Source: Novosphingobium sediminis
GTDB lineage: Bacteria > Pseudomonadota > Alphaproteobacteria > Sphingomonadales > Sphingomonadaceae
DNA length: 64,000 bases
Assembly (NCBI RefSeq): GCF_007991615.1
Contig: NZ_BJYR01000016.1
Coordinates: 62,001 to 126,000 of the forward strand
Reading direction: 5' to 3'
Shown: positions 18,280 through 26,223 of the stretch, piece after piece
Layout of the letters: each line of letters starts with the position of its first letter
Position numbering within the stretch: position 1 is the first letter of the stretch
Notes under the pieces: generated by a model
The model's database searches: none
Told to the model about the DNA's origin: nothing
Seen by the model: only the letters and a program-made list of their open reading frames with translations
Translations under genes and position numbers: made by a program

Positions 18280-18951
18280 ATGAGTTCTGAAAGCGAGACC
18301 GTGAAGGTGTGGGACCCGTTCGTGCGGGTGTTCCACTGGAGCCTGATAACGCTGTTCGCCGTGGCGTGGTACTCCGGCGAGAACCACGACATGGATCGCC
18401 ACCGGCAGGCCGGTTACGCGATCTTCGCGCTGGTGGTGTTCCGCATTTTCTGGGGCTTTGCGGGTGGGCGCACCGCCCGCTTTGCGCAGTTTCTGAAGGG
18501 CCCGGGTGCGATCGCGCAATACCTCAAGACCCACGACGGCGAAACGCCTTCGGACGGTCACAACCCGCTCGGCGGGTGGAGCGTGGTGGCGCTGCTGACG
18601 GTGGTGCTGGCGATCACGCTGGCGGGGCTCTTCGCAGTCGATGTCGACGGGATCGAATCCGGACCTCTGGCGGATTGGGTGAGCTTCGATACCGGCCGCA
18701 TGGCATCGGAATGGCACGAAGGCGTGTTCAAGGCGGCGCTGGCGGTGATCTGCCTGCATGTGCTGGCGATCGGGTACTACCAGATCCTCAACGCGCAGAA
18801 CCTGATCGGGCCGATGATCACCGGCAAGCGCGACCGCGCGAAGGGTGAGACGACGCCGGATGTGAAGTGGTCGCCGGTGGCGGCGCTGGTGGGGATTGTG
18901 GTGGTTGGTGCGCTGACTTGGCTGGTGATGAGCGGGTTCAAGCTGGGCTGA
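18280..18951 (+). CDS. Cytochrome b561 family membrane protein
   Basis: 223-residue di-heme b-type membrane cytochrome. It begins KVWDPFVRVFHWSLI, which supplies a heme-ligand His in TM1. About four to five TM segments follow, with further His residues in RHRQAGYAIFALVVFR, SEWHEGVFKAALAVICLHVL and a final TM near the C-terminus. Expected to exchange electrons between the quinone pool and periplasmic cytochromes such as the adjacent cytochrome c'. ATG at 18280, 7 bp after the upstream stop; last gene of the plus-strand set. Confidence 0.9.
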   Translation: MSSESETVKVWDPFVRVFHWSLITLFAVAWYSGENHDMDRHRQAGYAIFALVVFRIFWGFAGGRTARFAQFLKGPGAIAQYLKTHDGETPSDGHNPLGGWSVVALLTVVLAITLAGLFAVDVDGIESGPLADWVSFDTGRMASEWHEGVFKAALAVICLHVLAIGYYQILNAQNLIGPMITGKRDRAKGETTPDVKWSPVAALVGIVVVGALTWLVMSGFKLG

Positions 18952-18961
18952 GCCCATACCT

Positions 18962-19054
18962 TTCGTCATTCCCGCGCAGGCGTGAATCCAGTGTGCCGTG
19001 AATTGAGGTTCGCGCATTTACGTTCTGGACCCCCGCCTTCGCGGGGGTGACGAA
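18962..19054. repeat. Intergenic inverted repeat pair (30-bp arms)
   Basis: The left arm (18962-18991, TTCGTCATTCCCGCG...) and right arm (19025-19054, ...GGGGGTGACGAA) are inverted copies matching at 24 of 30 positions. The right arm also contains its own perfect CCCCCGC-CTTC-GCGGGGG hairpin. It lies directly after the b561 gene, may serve as a transcription terminator, and resembles dispersed REP-like intergenic elements of sphingomonads. Family membership is from memory, not from a search. Confidence 0.65.
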
Positions 19055-19110
19055 GGGAAATGGGTGTGCGGGGGTGACGCGAAGGGTGCTGGTGCGACCG
19101 CTGTGCGTGA

Positions 19111-19135
19111 TGCTTCGACAAGCTCAGCATGAGCG
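19111..19135. repeat. Short dispersed palindromic element
   Basis: GCTTCGACAAGCTCAGCATG followed by AGCGG. The motif GCTTCGACAAGCTCAGC recurs between genes in many sphingomonad genomes. It contains the self-complementary AAGCTC/GAGC-type core and lies next to the 30-bp inverted repeat pair. Only one copy is in this window, so its repeat nature rests on prior knowledge. Confidence 0.45.
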
Positions 19136-19161
19136 GTTTTGTTTTGGGTCCAAGTTTGGAG

Positions 19162-19692
19162 TTAAGAAAGCCGCTCCGGCACTGCCACGGCTTCTTCGGC
19201 CAGCGTTTCGGCGGTCATCACCGCTTCCCAAGGGAAGACGAACCAGCGCTTGTCCTCGGCGCGGTCGATCACTTCGGCGGTGTAGTCCACGCGCGCCTTG
19301 GAGCGGCAATTGTCCTTGAGCACGGCGAAGCGCAGGTTGTCCGGGTTGCAGCCGTTTTCGGCCAGCAGGTTGCGGATGTAGACGATGGTGCCGCCGCTAT
19401 CATTGATGTCGTCGACAAACAGGAGCCGCGTGCCGGTGGTGGACTTGTCAGCCACCTTGCCGAGCAGTTCGTCGGCAAAGCCCGGAACTTTCGACGAATG
19501 GTCGATCGACAGCATTGGCACTTGCAGTTCGTGGCTGATGTAGACGGCGGGGACGAGGCCGCCGCGGCCGATGCCGATGATGAAGTCCGCCTTCCAACTG
19601 TCACTCGCGAGGAGCCGCGAGAGCTTGCGCACGCTGCCGAGGAAATCCTCGTAGGGGATGTAGTTCAGCACGGGAGCGGCGGCTTCGGTCAT
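19162..19692 (-). CDS. Purine phosphoribosyltransferase (xanthine/guanine type)
   Basis: 176-residue type-I phosphoribosyltransferase. It shows FIIGIGRGGLVPAVYISHEL at the core and the PRPP-binding motif LLFVDDINDSGGTI, and ends in a WFVFPWE hood segment as in bacterial xanthine-guanine enzymes. It would salvage xanthine, guanine or hypoxanthine to nucleotides. Start is the ATG at 19692; the long upstream extension to 19821 overlaps the LysR gene and is not supported. It lies 80 bp downstream of the LysR gene on the same strand, opposite the purine operon, consistent with balancing salvage against degradation. Confidence 0.85.
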   Translation of the reverse strand: MTEAAAPVLNYIPYEDFLGSVRKLSRLLASDSWKADFIIGIGRGGLVPAVYISHELQVPMLSIDHSSKVPGFADELLGKVADKSTTGTRLLFVDDINDSGGTIVYIRNLLAENGCNPDNLRFAVLKDNCRSKARVDYTAEVIDRAEDKRWFVFPWEAVMTAETLAEEAVAVPERLS

Positions 19693-19772
19693 GGCAGGTC
19701 CGTTTGTCGGGCGGCAAAGGAGAGCCGTTACCGGTTCGGCGCGCCGACCGCAATTGTGCGTTGGGGGCCTTT

Positions 19773-20720
19773 TCAACCGGAAATGCGCGTGTCCGGGCTG
19801 CTTGCATCGGGGCTGGGCCATGCCAGCTGGCTGAACGCGCTCTGGATTTCACCGAGGACGATATCGGCTGCATAGCTCGGCGGGCGCGCGGATGCGGTGC
19901 ACAGCGCAAGGGTCATCGGGCGCAGCACGGGATCGGAAATGCGGGTGAACGAGAGCAGCCCGGCGCGCACTTCGGTGACGACGTCGAGCGAGGTCAGGAT
20001 GCCGATGCCGACGCCCTCCATCACGAGGCTGGTAATCATCTGGATGTTGTTGCTGGTCGCCTTGCGTTCCAGCATCAGGCGCGTGGTGCCTTCGAGCACG
20101 GCGATCTGTTGGTGGACCGCAAGCGGGCTCGATGGGACGACGACCGGCGAGCCGACGCAGGCGGAAAAGCGGGCCTCGGTCTGCTTACCGAACGGATGGC
20201 CGGCGGGGGTGATGAAGCCGAGATGCACCTCGACGAAAGCACGGACGGTGATGTCGCGATAGGATTCCGGGCCGAAGAACACGCCGAAATCAACCTCGCC
20301 CGAGGCGATCATGCGGCGGACCTGATCGTTGGACGCGACTTTCACTTCGATGGTGATGCCGGGATAGCGGCTTTGCAGCGAATGGATGGCGGCGGGGATC
20401 ACGCCCTTGGCGAGCGCATCGATCACCGCGATCTCGACATGGCCGCGCTTGAGGCCGCGCAAGTCCTCGATCTGGGAGCGCACTTCGGCAAGGCTCTTCT
20501 GCCAGCGCCCTCCGGCGGCCATCATGATCTCGCCCGCGGCGGTGAGGCGCAGGCCGGTGGGCAGGCGCTCGAACAGCGGCATGCCGATTTCCGCCTCGAC
20601 ATTTAGGATCTGCCGGTCGATCGCCGAGGCCGAGACATTGAGATCGTCCGCCGCCTTGCGGATCGAGCCGAGACGGCCGACCGCCAAGAAATAGCGCAGA
20701 AAACGGGAGAATGCCGGCAC
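19773..20720 (-). CDS. LysR-family regulator, likely controlling purine use
   Basis: 315-residue LysR-type transcriptional regulator. The N-terminal winged helix-turn-helix (FLRYFLAVGRLGSIRKAADDLN, then IDRQILNVEAEIGMPLFER) is followed by a periplasmic-binding-like effector domain from about residue 90 (HVEIAVIDALAKGVIP). GTG start at 20718-20720. It is transcribed divergently from the secreted adenosine deaminase across a 131-bp gap, the classical arrangement for a LysR activator. Inferred target is the purine operon and inferred effector is a purine intermediate; neither is shown by sequence alone. Confidence 0.9.
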   Translation of the reverse strand: MPAFSRFLRYFLAVGRLGSIRKAADDLNVSASAIDRQILNVEAEIGMPLFERLPTGLRLTAAGEIMMAAGGRWQKSLAEVRSQIEDLRGLKRGHVEIAVIDALAKGVIPAAIHSLQSRYPGITIEVKVASNDQVRRMIASGEVDFGVFFGPESYRDITVRAFVEVHLGFITPAGHPFGKQTEARFSACVGSPVVVPSSPLAVHQQIAVLEGTTRLMLERKATSNNIQMITSLVMEGVGIGILTSLDVVTEVRAGLLSFTRISDPVLRPMTLALCTASARPPSYAADIVLGEIQSAFSQLAWPSPDASSPDTRISG

Positions 20721-20743
20721 TTCTTATACCCTACCTATTTTTC

Positions 20744-20767
20744 GCAACACCTTGCGCGATTCATTGC
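20744..20767. promoter_or_regulatory. 24-bp candidate operator, copy 1 (GCAACA-N10-TTCATTGC)
   Basis: Element GCAACA, ten bases, TTCATTGC in the LysR/deaminase divergent promoter. The identical flanks with the same spacing recur at 29028-29051. The outer GCAA...TTGC bases are inverted half-sites, and both copies follow a TTTTT-N run. It lies 24 bp upstream of the LysR start and about 50 bp upstream of a plausible deaminase transcription start, as expected for an autoregulated LysR site. Confidence 0.6.
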
Positions 20768-20777
20768 AGTTGCGCGA
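20752..20777. repeat. TTGCGCGA direct repeat in the divergent promoter
   Basis: TTGCGCGA occurs at 20752-20759 and 20770-20777, 18 bp apart. The first copy lies inside the 24-bp candidate operator and the second overlaps the candidate -35 region for the deaminase operon. It could be an additional regulator contact. Confidence 0.4.
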
Positions 20778-20796
20778 AACAGGTCAAGGTCATAAT
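20770..20796 (+). promoter_or_regulatory. Candidate promoter of the purine operon
   Basis: TTGCGC (20770-20775) and CATAAT (20791-20796) with a 15-bp spacer, upstream of the secreted adenosine deaminase. The short spacer would suit an activator-dependent promoter. On the other strand TTGCGA and TATAAG could serve the LysR gene. Confidence 0.4.
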
Positions 20797-20851
20797 CACG
20801 CTGCGGTGCAATAAACGGGGTCGTGCGTTGGGTCGTTGGTCAGGGGGTAGG

Positions 20852-22381
20852 TTGGCAAGGGCAAGCTGCGCGCTGGGCGTGCTGCTGCTTGCCGCGCCTG
20901 CGCTGGCTGAGCCTGTTCTCGACGATCCGGCCCGCGAAGCTGCCGTGGCAAAGCAGATCGAAGCGGCGCGCGAAAGCCCGCCCGCGCTGCGTGTGCTGCT
21001 GCGCGGGATGCCCAAGGGCGGTGATCTCCACAATCACCTGGGCGGCGCGATCTATGCCGAGGATTACCTGACCTGGGCTGGCGCCAAGGGCTTCTGCGTC
21101 GATGAAACCGGCCTCAGCGTCGAGCCTCCGCCTTGCCCTGCAGAACGTACGATCGAGCGGTTTGCCGCGACCAACGAATTCGGCATGGACCGCCTGATCG
21201 ACGCAATGTCCACCCGCGGTTTCCAGCGCGGGGTGGGGCAGAACGATGCCTCCGGACATACGCAATTCTTCCGCTCGTTCGACCGCTTCGGGAAGATGGG
21301 CGGCGAGACCGCGCAGATGCTCACTGCCGCGCGGCGCATCGCGGCGGGTGACAAGGTTTCGTATCTCGAACTGGATCACAACACGACCGCGCTGGTTTCT
21401 GTGGTGCGTGCGGCGGGCGATGCGCCGATCACGGAAAGCGATCTTGCGGCCGTTTTCGCGGGCGAGGCGAAGGAATTTGCCGCGCTGATCCCCAAGGCCC
21501 GCGCTGAACTCGACGCTGACGAGGCCGCCTCTGCCAAGGCCATGGCCTGCGGCACGCCTGCTGCCGAACCGGCCTGCAAGGTTGCGGTGCACTACCTGTT
21601 CCAGGCGCTGCGCGCGCTGCCGCCGCGGCAGGTCTACCGTTCGCTGATCCTTGGCTTCATGATGGCTGCTGCCGATCCGCGCTTTGTCGGCGTGAATATC
21701 GTCATGCCCGAAGATGCGTGGCTCGCGCGGCGTGATTATGCGCTCCACATGGCGATGATCCGCTTCCTCGCCGCCAGGTATCCGAAGGTGAAGCTGACGC
21801 TCCACGCCGGCGAGGTGACGCTCGGTCAGGTGCCGCCGCAGGATCTTAAGGACCATATCGCGCAGGCCGTGGCAGCAGGCGCGAAGCGGATCGGGCACGG
21901 CACCGGCATCGCCTTCGAGGACAAGGCCGAGGACACCATGGCCCGCATGGCCAAGGAGGGAATCGCGGTCGAGATAAACCTCACCAGCAATGCCGTGATC
22001 CTTGGCGTGAAGGGGGCCGACCATCCGCTGCGGCTCTATCGGGCGCACGGCGTGCCGGTGGTGCTTTCGACCGACGACGAGGGCGTGCTGCGCTCCGACA
22101 TGACGAACGAATATGTCCGTGCGGTGCGCGAGCAGGGCCTGACCTATCCGGAACTCAAGGAGATTGCGCGCGCAGGTCTGCACTATTCGTTTGTGCCGGG
22201 CGGGGCGCTGTGGACCGATCCAGTGAAGCGGGTGCCCGTGTCTGTCTGTGCTGATTTTGCCACACCATCTTGCGCCAAGTATTTGTCTGACAACGAGAAG
22301 GCGCGGTTGCAGATGGATCTTGAACAGCGTTTTGCAGCATTTGAGGCAGAGCGTCTGGCGCGTGCCGGAAAGGTGTCTTAA
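20852..22381 (+). CDS. Secreted adenosine deaminase
   Basis: About 509-residue exported adenosine deaminase, converting adenosine to inosine outside the cytoplasm. A signal peptide (hydrophobic ALGVLLLAAPALA, cut before EP) precedes the TIM-barrel amidohydrolase. Zinc and catalytic motifs are GGDLHNHLGGAIYAED (HxH), TLHAGEV, KRIGHGTGI and LSTDDEGV. The start is most likely the TTG at 20852 with AGGGGG just upstream; the open frame reaches 20711, which would bury the signal peptide and overlap the LysR gene. It is larger than cytosolic Add (about 330-350) and resembles ADGF-type secreted deaminases. First gene of the purine run. Confidence 0.88.
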   Translation: MARASCALGVLLLAAPALAEPVLDDPAREAAVAKQIEAARESPPALRVLLRGMPKGGDLHNHLGGAIYAEDYLTWAGAKGFCVDETGLSVEPPPCPAERTIERFAATNEFGMDRLIDAMSTRGFQRGVGQNDASGHTQFFRSFDRFGKMGGETAQMLTAARRIAAGDKVSYLELDHNTTALVSVVRAAGDAPITESDLAAVFAGEAKEFAALIPKARAELDADEAASAKAMACGTPAAEPACKVAVHYLFQALRALPPRQVYRSLILGFMMAAADPRFVGVNIVMPEDAWLARRDYALHMAMIRFLAARYPKVKLTLHAGEVTLGQVPPQDLKDHIAQAVAAGAKRIGHGTGIAFEDKAEDTMARMAKEGIAVEINLTSNAVILGVKGADHPLRLYRAHGVPVVLSTDDEGVLRSDMTNEYVRAVREQGLTYPELKEIARAGLHYSFVPGGALWTDPVKRVPVSVCADFATPSCAKYLSDNEKARLQMDLEQRFAAFEAERLARAGKVS

Positions 22382-22575
22382 GAGCGTAATACGACTTGCC
22401 ACTTCGGTGGCATAATCACAGATGGGCGCGCCCAGCCTCGGGGATGCCGGATACGGCATGGCGGCAGGGAAGAATGCCCGGTGGTTTGCGGGAGAGGCGC
22501 GGTTCAACCACGCGCATGGCAGCTTTCACAGCAGGTGAGGGCGATGCGCCTTTTGCGTCCCAGGGGGTCTATTCA
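22382..22575 (+). promoter_or_regulatory. 194-bp structured leader before the TonB receptor
   Basis: Contains several potential stem-loops: GCCAC-TTCG-GTGGC (22397-22410, a stable UUCG-type hairpin), a GCCGgataCGGC hairpin near 22446, and GCGCGGTTCAACCACGCGC-type pairing near 22500. It ends with AGGGGG eight bases before the receptor ATG. The length and pairing potential suggest leader-mediated control or processing after the deaminase gene. No known riboswitch consensus was recognised. Confidence 0.35.
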
Positions 22576-25020
22576 ATGCTTCACCCGAAAAAGTCCGCGC
22601 AGCTTGCTGCGCCCCGTCACTTTGTCAAAGGCCTTGTGGCGCTGCTCGGTTGCACCGCGCTGACTGCGCCTGCCTTCGCGCAGGAAGCCCCTGCGGCGGA
22701 TGAGCCTGCCAAGGAAGAAATCGTCGTCGTCGGCTCGCTGAACGCGCTTCCGATCAAGGACGTCGGCTCCATCTTCGGTTTCGACAAGAACCTCGTCGAA
22801 ACGCCGCGCTCGGCCTCGAGCATCTCGAAGGAACAGCTTGAGCGTTTCGGCGTCAGCGAGATCTACGACCTCGTCGCGCAATCGCCGGGCACCTTCACCA
22901 ACTCGTTCTTCGGCGTCGGCGGCGCGCTCGACATTCGCGGCACCCCCGGCGAAGTCTACTTCCGCGGCGTGCGTCGTCTCGACAACCCCGGCAACTACCC
23001 GACCCCGATCGGCGCCTCGGACCGCATCGACATCGTGCGCGGCCCCGCCTCGCCGATCTACGGCCCGTCGAAGACCGGTGGTTACATGAACTTCGTGCCC
23101 AAGTCGGCCCGCGTGGCCAAGGGCAAGTACATGGACAGCGCGGCAGGCCAGATCTCCTACACCGGCGGCAGCTGGTCGAAGAGCGTGCTTTCGGCCGAAC
23201 TGCGCGGCCCCGGCAAGATCGGCAACCAGGCGTTTGGCTACAGCCTCTACGCCGAAGTCGAGGATTCGGGTTCGTACTACCGCAACATGAACACCAAGCA
23301 GACGATCCTGCAGGCCTCGTTCGATACCGACCTCACGCCCAACCTGCGGCTTGAATTCGGCGGCATGTATCAGAACTACAAAGGCCAGCAGAACGGCGGC
23401 TGGAACCGCCTGACGCAGGACCTTGTCGATAACGGCACCTACATCACCGGTTCGGCCAAGCCGCTCGACACCAGCGGCGACGGCAAGATCTCGCCCGACG
23501 AGTTCGATGCAGCCGGTTCGTTCGGCGTGTTCGGCACCTTCGCCTGCGCCAACAAGGGCGTGTTCCCCGGCGGCTGGAACGACCAGTGCCTCAAGGACAA
23601 TTACCCGCAGCTCGCGCTGACCAATGTCGGCACTGCCAAGCTCGATCGCCGCAACACGCTGACCGGCCCGAACGACAAGCTGTGGAACAAGTCGACCACT
23701 GCCTATGTGGACCTGATCTGGGACCTTGGCCACGATCTCGAGATCAAGAACCAGTTCTTCTATGATGGCTATGACAACATCAACGAGAACGCCTACGGTT
23801 TCTCGCAGTTCCACAATTCCTACGTGCTCGAGAACAAGATCGTCATCTCGAAGAAGTTTACCAACGATATCGGCAAGTTCTCGATCCAGGTTTCGCCTTC
23901 GGTGCGTTACACCGACTTCCTGCACGGCGATGACTTCGACTACGAGTACTTCCATCGTGTCGACCTGACCAAGGGTTACGACGCGCTGTCGACCCGTCTG
24001 CTCTCGACCCAGTCGGGCAAGGACTACTCGAGCTACGTCAAGGGCTATTACACCGATTGGGGTGTCGCTGCGCTGACCGACCTCGATTTCAACTTCGGCC
24101 TCGATGTGACCCTCGGTGCCCGTTACGACAACATCAAGGGCAAGTCCTCGAGCGATCCGACCCGCACCCGCTCGGCCAACAGCGCGGTTGGTCAGGACAC
24201 CAAGGGCGTCTGGTCGTGGTCGGCGAGCGCCAATTACCGCCTGCCCTTCGGCCTCGTTCCATACGCCACGATCGCCCGCCAGTCGGTGGTCATCGCGGGT
24301 CAGGGCGCGGAACTCGATCCGGGCAACCTGCAGGGCGGCACCTGGACGACCGCTTCCAAGCTCTATGAAGGCGGCATCAAGGGTTCGTTCCTGAACAACC
24401 GCCTCTATGCGGCGGTCTCGGTCTACAAGCAGACCCGCGTCGACTTCAACGCGCAGTCGATCACCGTCAACCAGGCGGTCGAGACGCGCGGTCTCGAAGC
24501 GGAAATGCGCTGGTCGGTGGACAAGCACTTCCTCGTGACCGGTGCCTACACCCGCACCAACGTCTACAACCTGACCGCGCTCAACGACGGCGTGCTGTTC
24601 AGCTTCTTCGGCATCGGAGACCTCAAGGGCGTGACGGACCAGTCGCTGCATCTTGGCGGTCAGCTGTTCGGCCTGCTGCCGGTGGCGAACAAGGACCAGT
24701 CGCGCCGCGCGGGTATCCCGAAGGACCTGTTCTCGGCGACCGCGACCTACTCGTTCGACAACGGTCTGGCCTTCGCGGGCAGCATCAGCCACGTGCCGTC
24801 GGTGTTCTCGGGCCAGTCGCAGGTCGTTCGCCTGCCGGCCTACACCCTCGTCGATGGCAGCGTGTCCTACGCCAAGGGCCCGTGGCTGTTCCGCGTGGTC
24901 GTCAAGAACCTGACGGACGCCAAGTACTTCCGCGCCAACTTCACCGAGCTCTTCGGCAGCACGATCGCGCTGCCCGAGCGTCCGCGCAGCTGGCAGGCCT
25001 CGGTCGTCTACAAGTTCTGA
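22576..25020 (+). CDS. TonB-dependent outer-membrane receptor, probably for nucleosides or purines
   Basis: 814-residue receptor. A signal peptide ends at APAFAQ; a plug domain follows, with SISKEQLERFGVSEIYDLVAQSPG, LDIRGTPGEVYFRGVRR and DRIDIVRGPASPIYGPS. The 22-strand-type barrel ends in SWQASVVYKF with terminal Phe, the usual outer-membrane insertion signal. By sequence it belongs to the siderophore-receptor-like group, but its place between secreted adenosine deaminase and nucleoside permease suggests purine nucleoside uptake. A canonical EF-hand loop (D298 to E309, DTSGDGKISPDEF) lies in an extracellular-loop region. The ATG at 22576 has AGGGGG upstream; the longer frame to 22396 is rejected. 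Confidence 0.9.
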   Translation: MLHPKKSAQLAAPRHFVKGLVALLGCTALTAPAFAQEAPAADEPAKEEIVVVGSLNALPIKDVGSIFGFDKNLVETPRSASSISKEQLERFGVSEIYDLVAQSPGTFTNSFFGVGGALDIRGTPGEVYFRGVRRLDNPGNYPTPIGASDRIDIVRGPASPIYGPSKTGGYMNFVPKSARVAKGKYMDSAAGQISYTGGSWSKSVLSAELRGPGKIGNQAFGYSLYAEVEDSGSYYRNMNTKQTILQASFDTDLTPNLRLEFGGMYQNYKGQQNGGWNRLTQDLVDNGTYITGSAKPLDTSGDGKISPDEFDAAGSFGVFGTFACANKGVFPGGWNDQCLKDNYPQLALTNVGTAKLDRRNTLTGPNDKLWNKSTTAYVDLIWDLGHDLEIKNQFFYDGYDNINENAYGFSQFHNSYVLENKIVISKKFTNDIGKFSIQVSPSVRYTDFLHGDDFDYEYFHRVDLTKGYDALSTRLLSTQSGKDYSSYVKGYYTDWGVAALTDLDFNFGLDVTLGARYDNIKGKSSSDPTRTRSANSAVGQDTKGVWSWSASANYRLPFGLVPYATIARQSVVIAGQGAELDPGNLQGGTWTTASKLYEGGIKGSFLNNRLYAAVSVYKQTRVDFNAQSITVNQAVETRGLEAEMRWSVDKHFLVTGAYTRTNVYNLTALNDGVLFSFFGIGDLKGVTDQSLHLGGQLFGLLPVANKDQSRRAGIPKDLFSATATYSFDNGLAFAGSISHVPSVFSGQSQVVRLPAYTLVDGSVSYAKGPWLFRVVVKNLTDAKYFRANFTELFGSTIALPERPRSWQASVVYKF

Positions 25021-25033
25021 CCAAGTGCCAAGG

Positions 25034-25060
25034 GCGAGGGGCGGCACCGCCGTCCCTCGC
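25034..25060 (+). terminator. Stem-loop after the TonB receptor gene
   Basis: GCGAGGG (25034-25040) pairs with CCCTCGC (25054-25060), with further CGG/CCG pairing inside. The following bases are ACCTCTTCTG, not a strong U-run, so it may be a 3'-stabilising or partial-termination hairpin that gives the receptor a different level from downstream genes. Confidence 0.45.
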
Positions 25061-25095
25061 ACCTCTTCTGACATGATTTAAGGGTGAACCGGCCC

Positions 25096-26208
25096 ATGCG
25101 CCTTCTTGCGCCTTTCGCGAGCCTTGCCGCCGCCTTGCTGGCGCCTGCCGCTGCCTATGCCGCCCCGGCGGCCGATGCCGCGACCCTCGCCGCAGTCAAG
25201 GCCTGCATTCCGGCACAGCCCTGCGCGGCGAAGCTGCCGGTGCGGGTGGTGGTCGTCACCATGTTCGAGATCGGCAAGGATACCGGTGACAAGCCGGGCG
25301 AGTTCCAGCTCTGGAAAGAGCGCCGCCACCTCACCGAAACGCTGCCGTTCCCGCAAGGGTGGCACAACCTCGCCTATGATCCCGAGACGGGCGTGCTGGC
25401 GATCGTGACCGGGATGGGCTCGATCAAATCGGCTACCGCCGCGCTTGCGCTGGGGCTGGACGACCGGCTCGATCTTTCAAAGGCCTACTGGCTGGTGGCG
25501 GGCATCGCGGGCATCGATCCTGCGGACGCCTCGGTCGGTTCGGCCGCATGGGCGCACTACCTGATCGACGGCGACATCGCGCACGAGATCGATGCGCGCG
25601 AGATCCCCAAGAACTGGACGAGCGGCTACTTCGCGCTTCACAGCAAGGGGCCGATGGACCCGACGCCGCTCGATCCGGTGAACGGCGAGATGTTCGAGCT
25701 CAACCCGGCGCTGCAGGATTGGGCCTTCGCGCTGACGAAGGATATGCCGCTGCCCGACGATGCGCGGATCGCCGAAGCGCGCAAGGCGTTCAAGGGCTAT
25801 CCCAACGCGCAGAAGCCGCCGTTCGTGCTGAAAGGCGACAACCTTGCGGCAATGACGTTCTGGCACGGCGCGAAGATGACGCAGTGGGCCAATGACTGGA
25901 CGAAGTTCTGGACGCGCGGGAAGGGCGAGTTCGTCACCTCCGCGATGGAAGAGACGGGGACGTTCCAGTCGATCGAGTACCTCACCAAGGTTGGCCGGGC
26001 AGACCGCGACCGCGTGCTGGTGTTGCGTGCGGCGAGCAATTTCACGATGCCGCCGCCGGGGACTGATCCCGCGACCTACCTCCTGAGCGAGAACCAGGGC
26101 TATGCCGGGATGACCGCCGCGCTTGAGAGCCTCTACACGGTGGGCGGCAAAGTGGTCGACGAGATCACCGGGCACTGGGACAAGTACGAGGCTAGCCCGC
26201 CGAAATGA
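25096..26208 (+). CDS. Purine nucleoside permease family protein (NUP), exported
   Basis: 370-residue protein of the NUP family (PF06516), related to fungal purine nucleoside permeases but resembling a soluble nucleoside-phosphorylase-like fold. The signal peptide is at about residues 1-23 (LLAPFASLAAALLAPAAAYA). Core segments are VRVVVVTMFEIGKDTGDKPGE, VTGMGSIKSATAALALG and AGIAGIDPADASVGSAAWA. Likely binds or processes purine nucleosides in the periplasm. Start chosen as the ATG at 25096; a GTG at 25084 is an alternative. Confidence 0.85.
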   Translation: MRLLAPFASLAAALLAPAAAYAAPAADAATLAAVKACIPAQPCAAKLPVRVVVVTMFEIGKDTGDKPGEFQLWKERRHLTETLPFPQGWHNLAYDPETGVLAIVTGMGSIKSATAALALGLDDRLDLSKAYWLVAGIAGIDPADASVGSAAWAHYLIDGDIAHEIDAREIPKNWTSGYFALHSKGPMDPTPLDPVNGEMFELNPALQDWAFALTKDMPLPDDARIAEARKAFKGYPNAQKPPFVLKGDNLAAMTFWHGAKMTQWANDWTKFWTRGKGEFVTSAMEETGTFQSIEYLTKVGRADRDRVLVLRAASNFTMPPPGTDPATYLLSENQGYAGMTAALESLYTVGGKVVDEITGHWDKYEASPPK

Positions 26209-26223
26209 CGGGGCACCGCTGAC

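Noticed and set aside
22480-22575. Possible glycine riboswitch (GCGGGAGAGG string)
   Set aside because: The GCCGAAGG and downstream consensus parts of the glycine aptamer are absent.
22573-25074. 833-residue open frame antisense to the TonB receptor
   Set aside because: It mirrors the codon structure of a clearly recognisable receptor and has no family features; a typical high-GC shadow frame.
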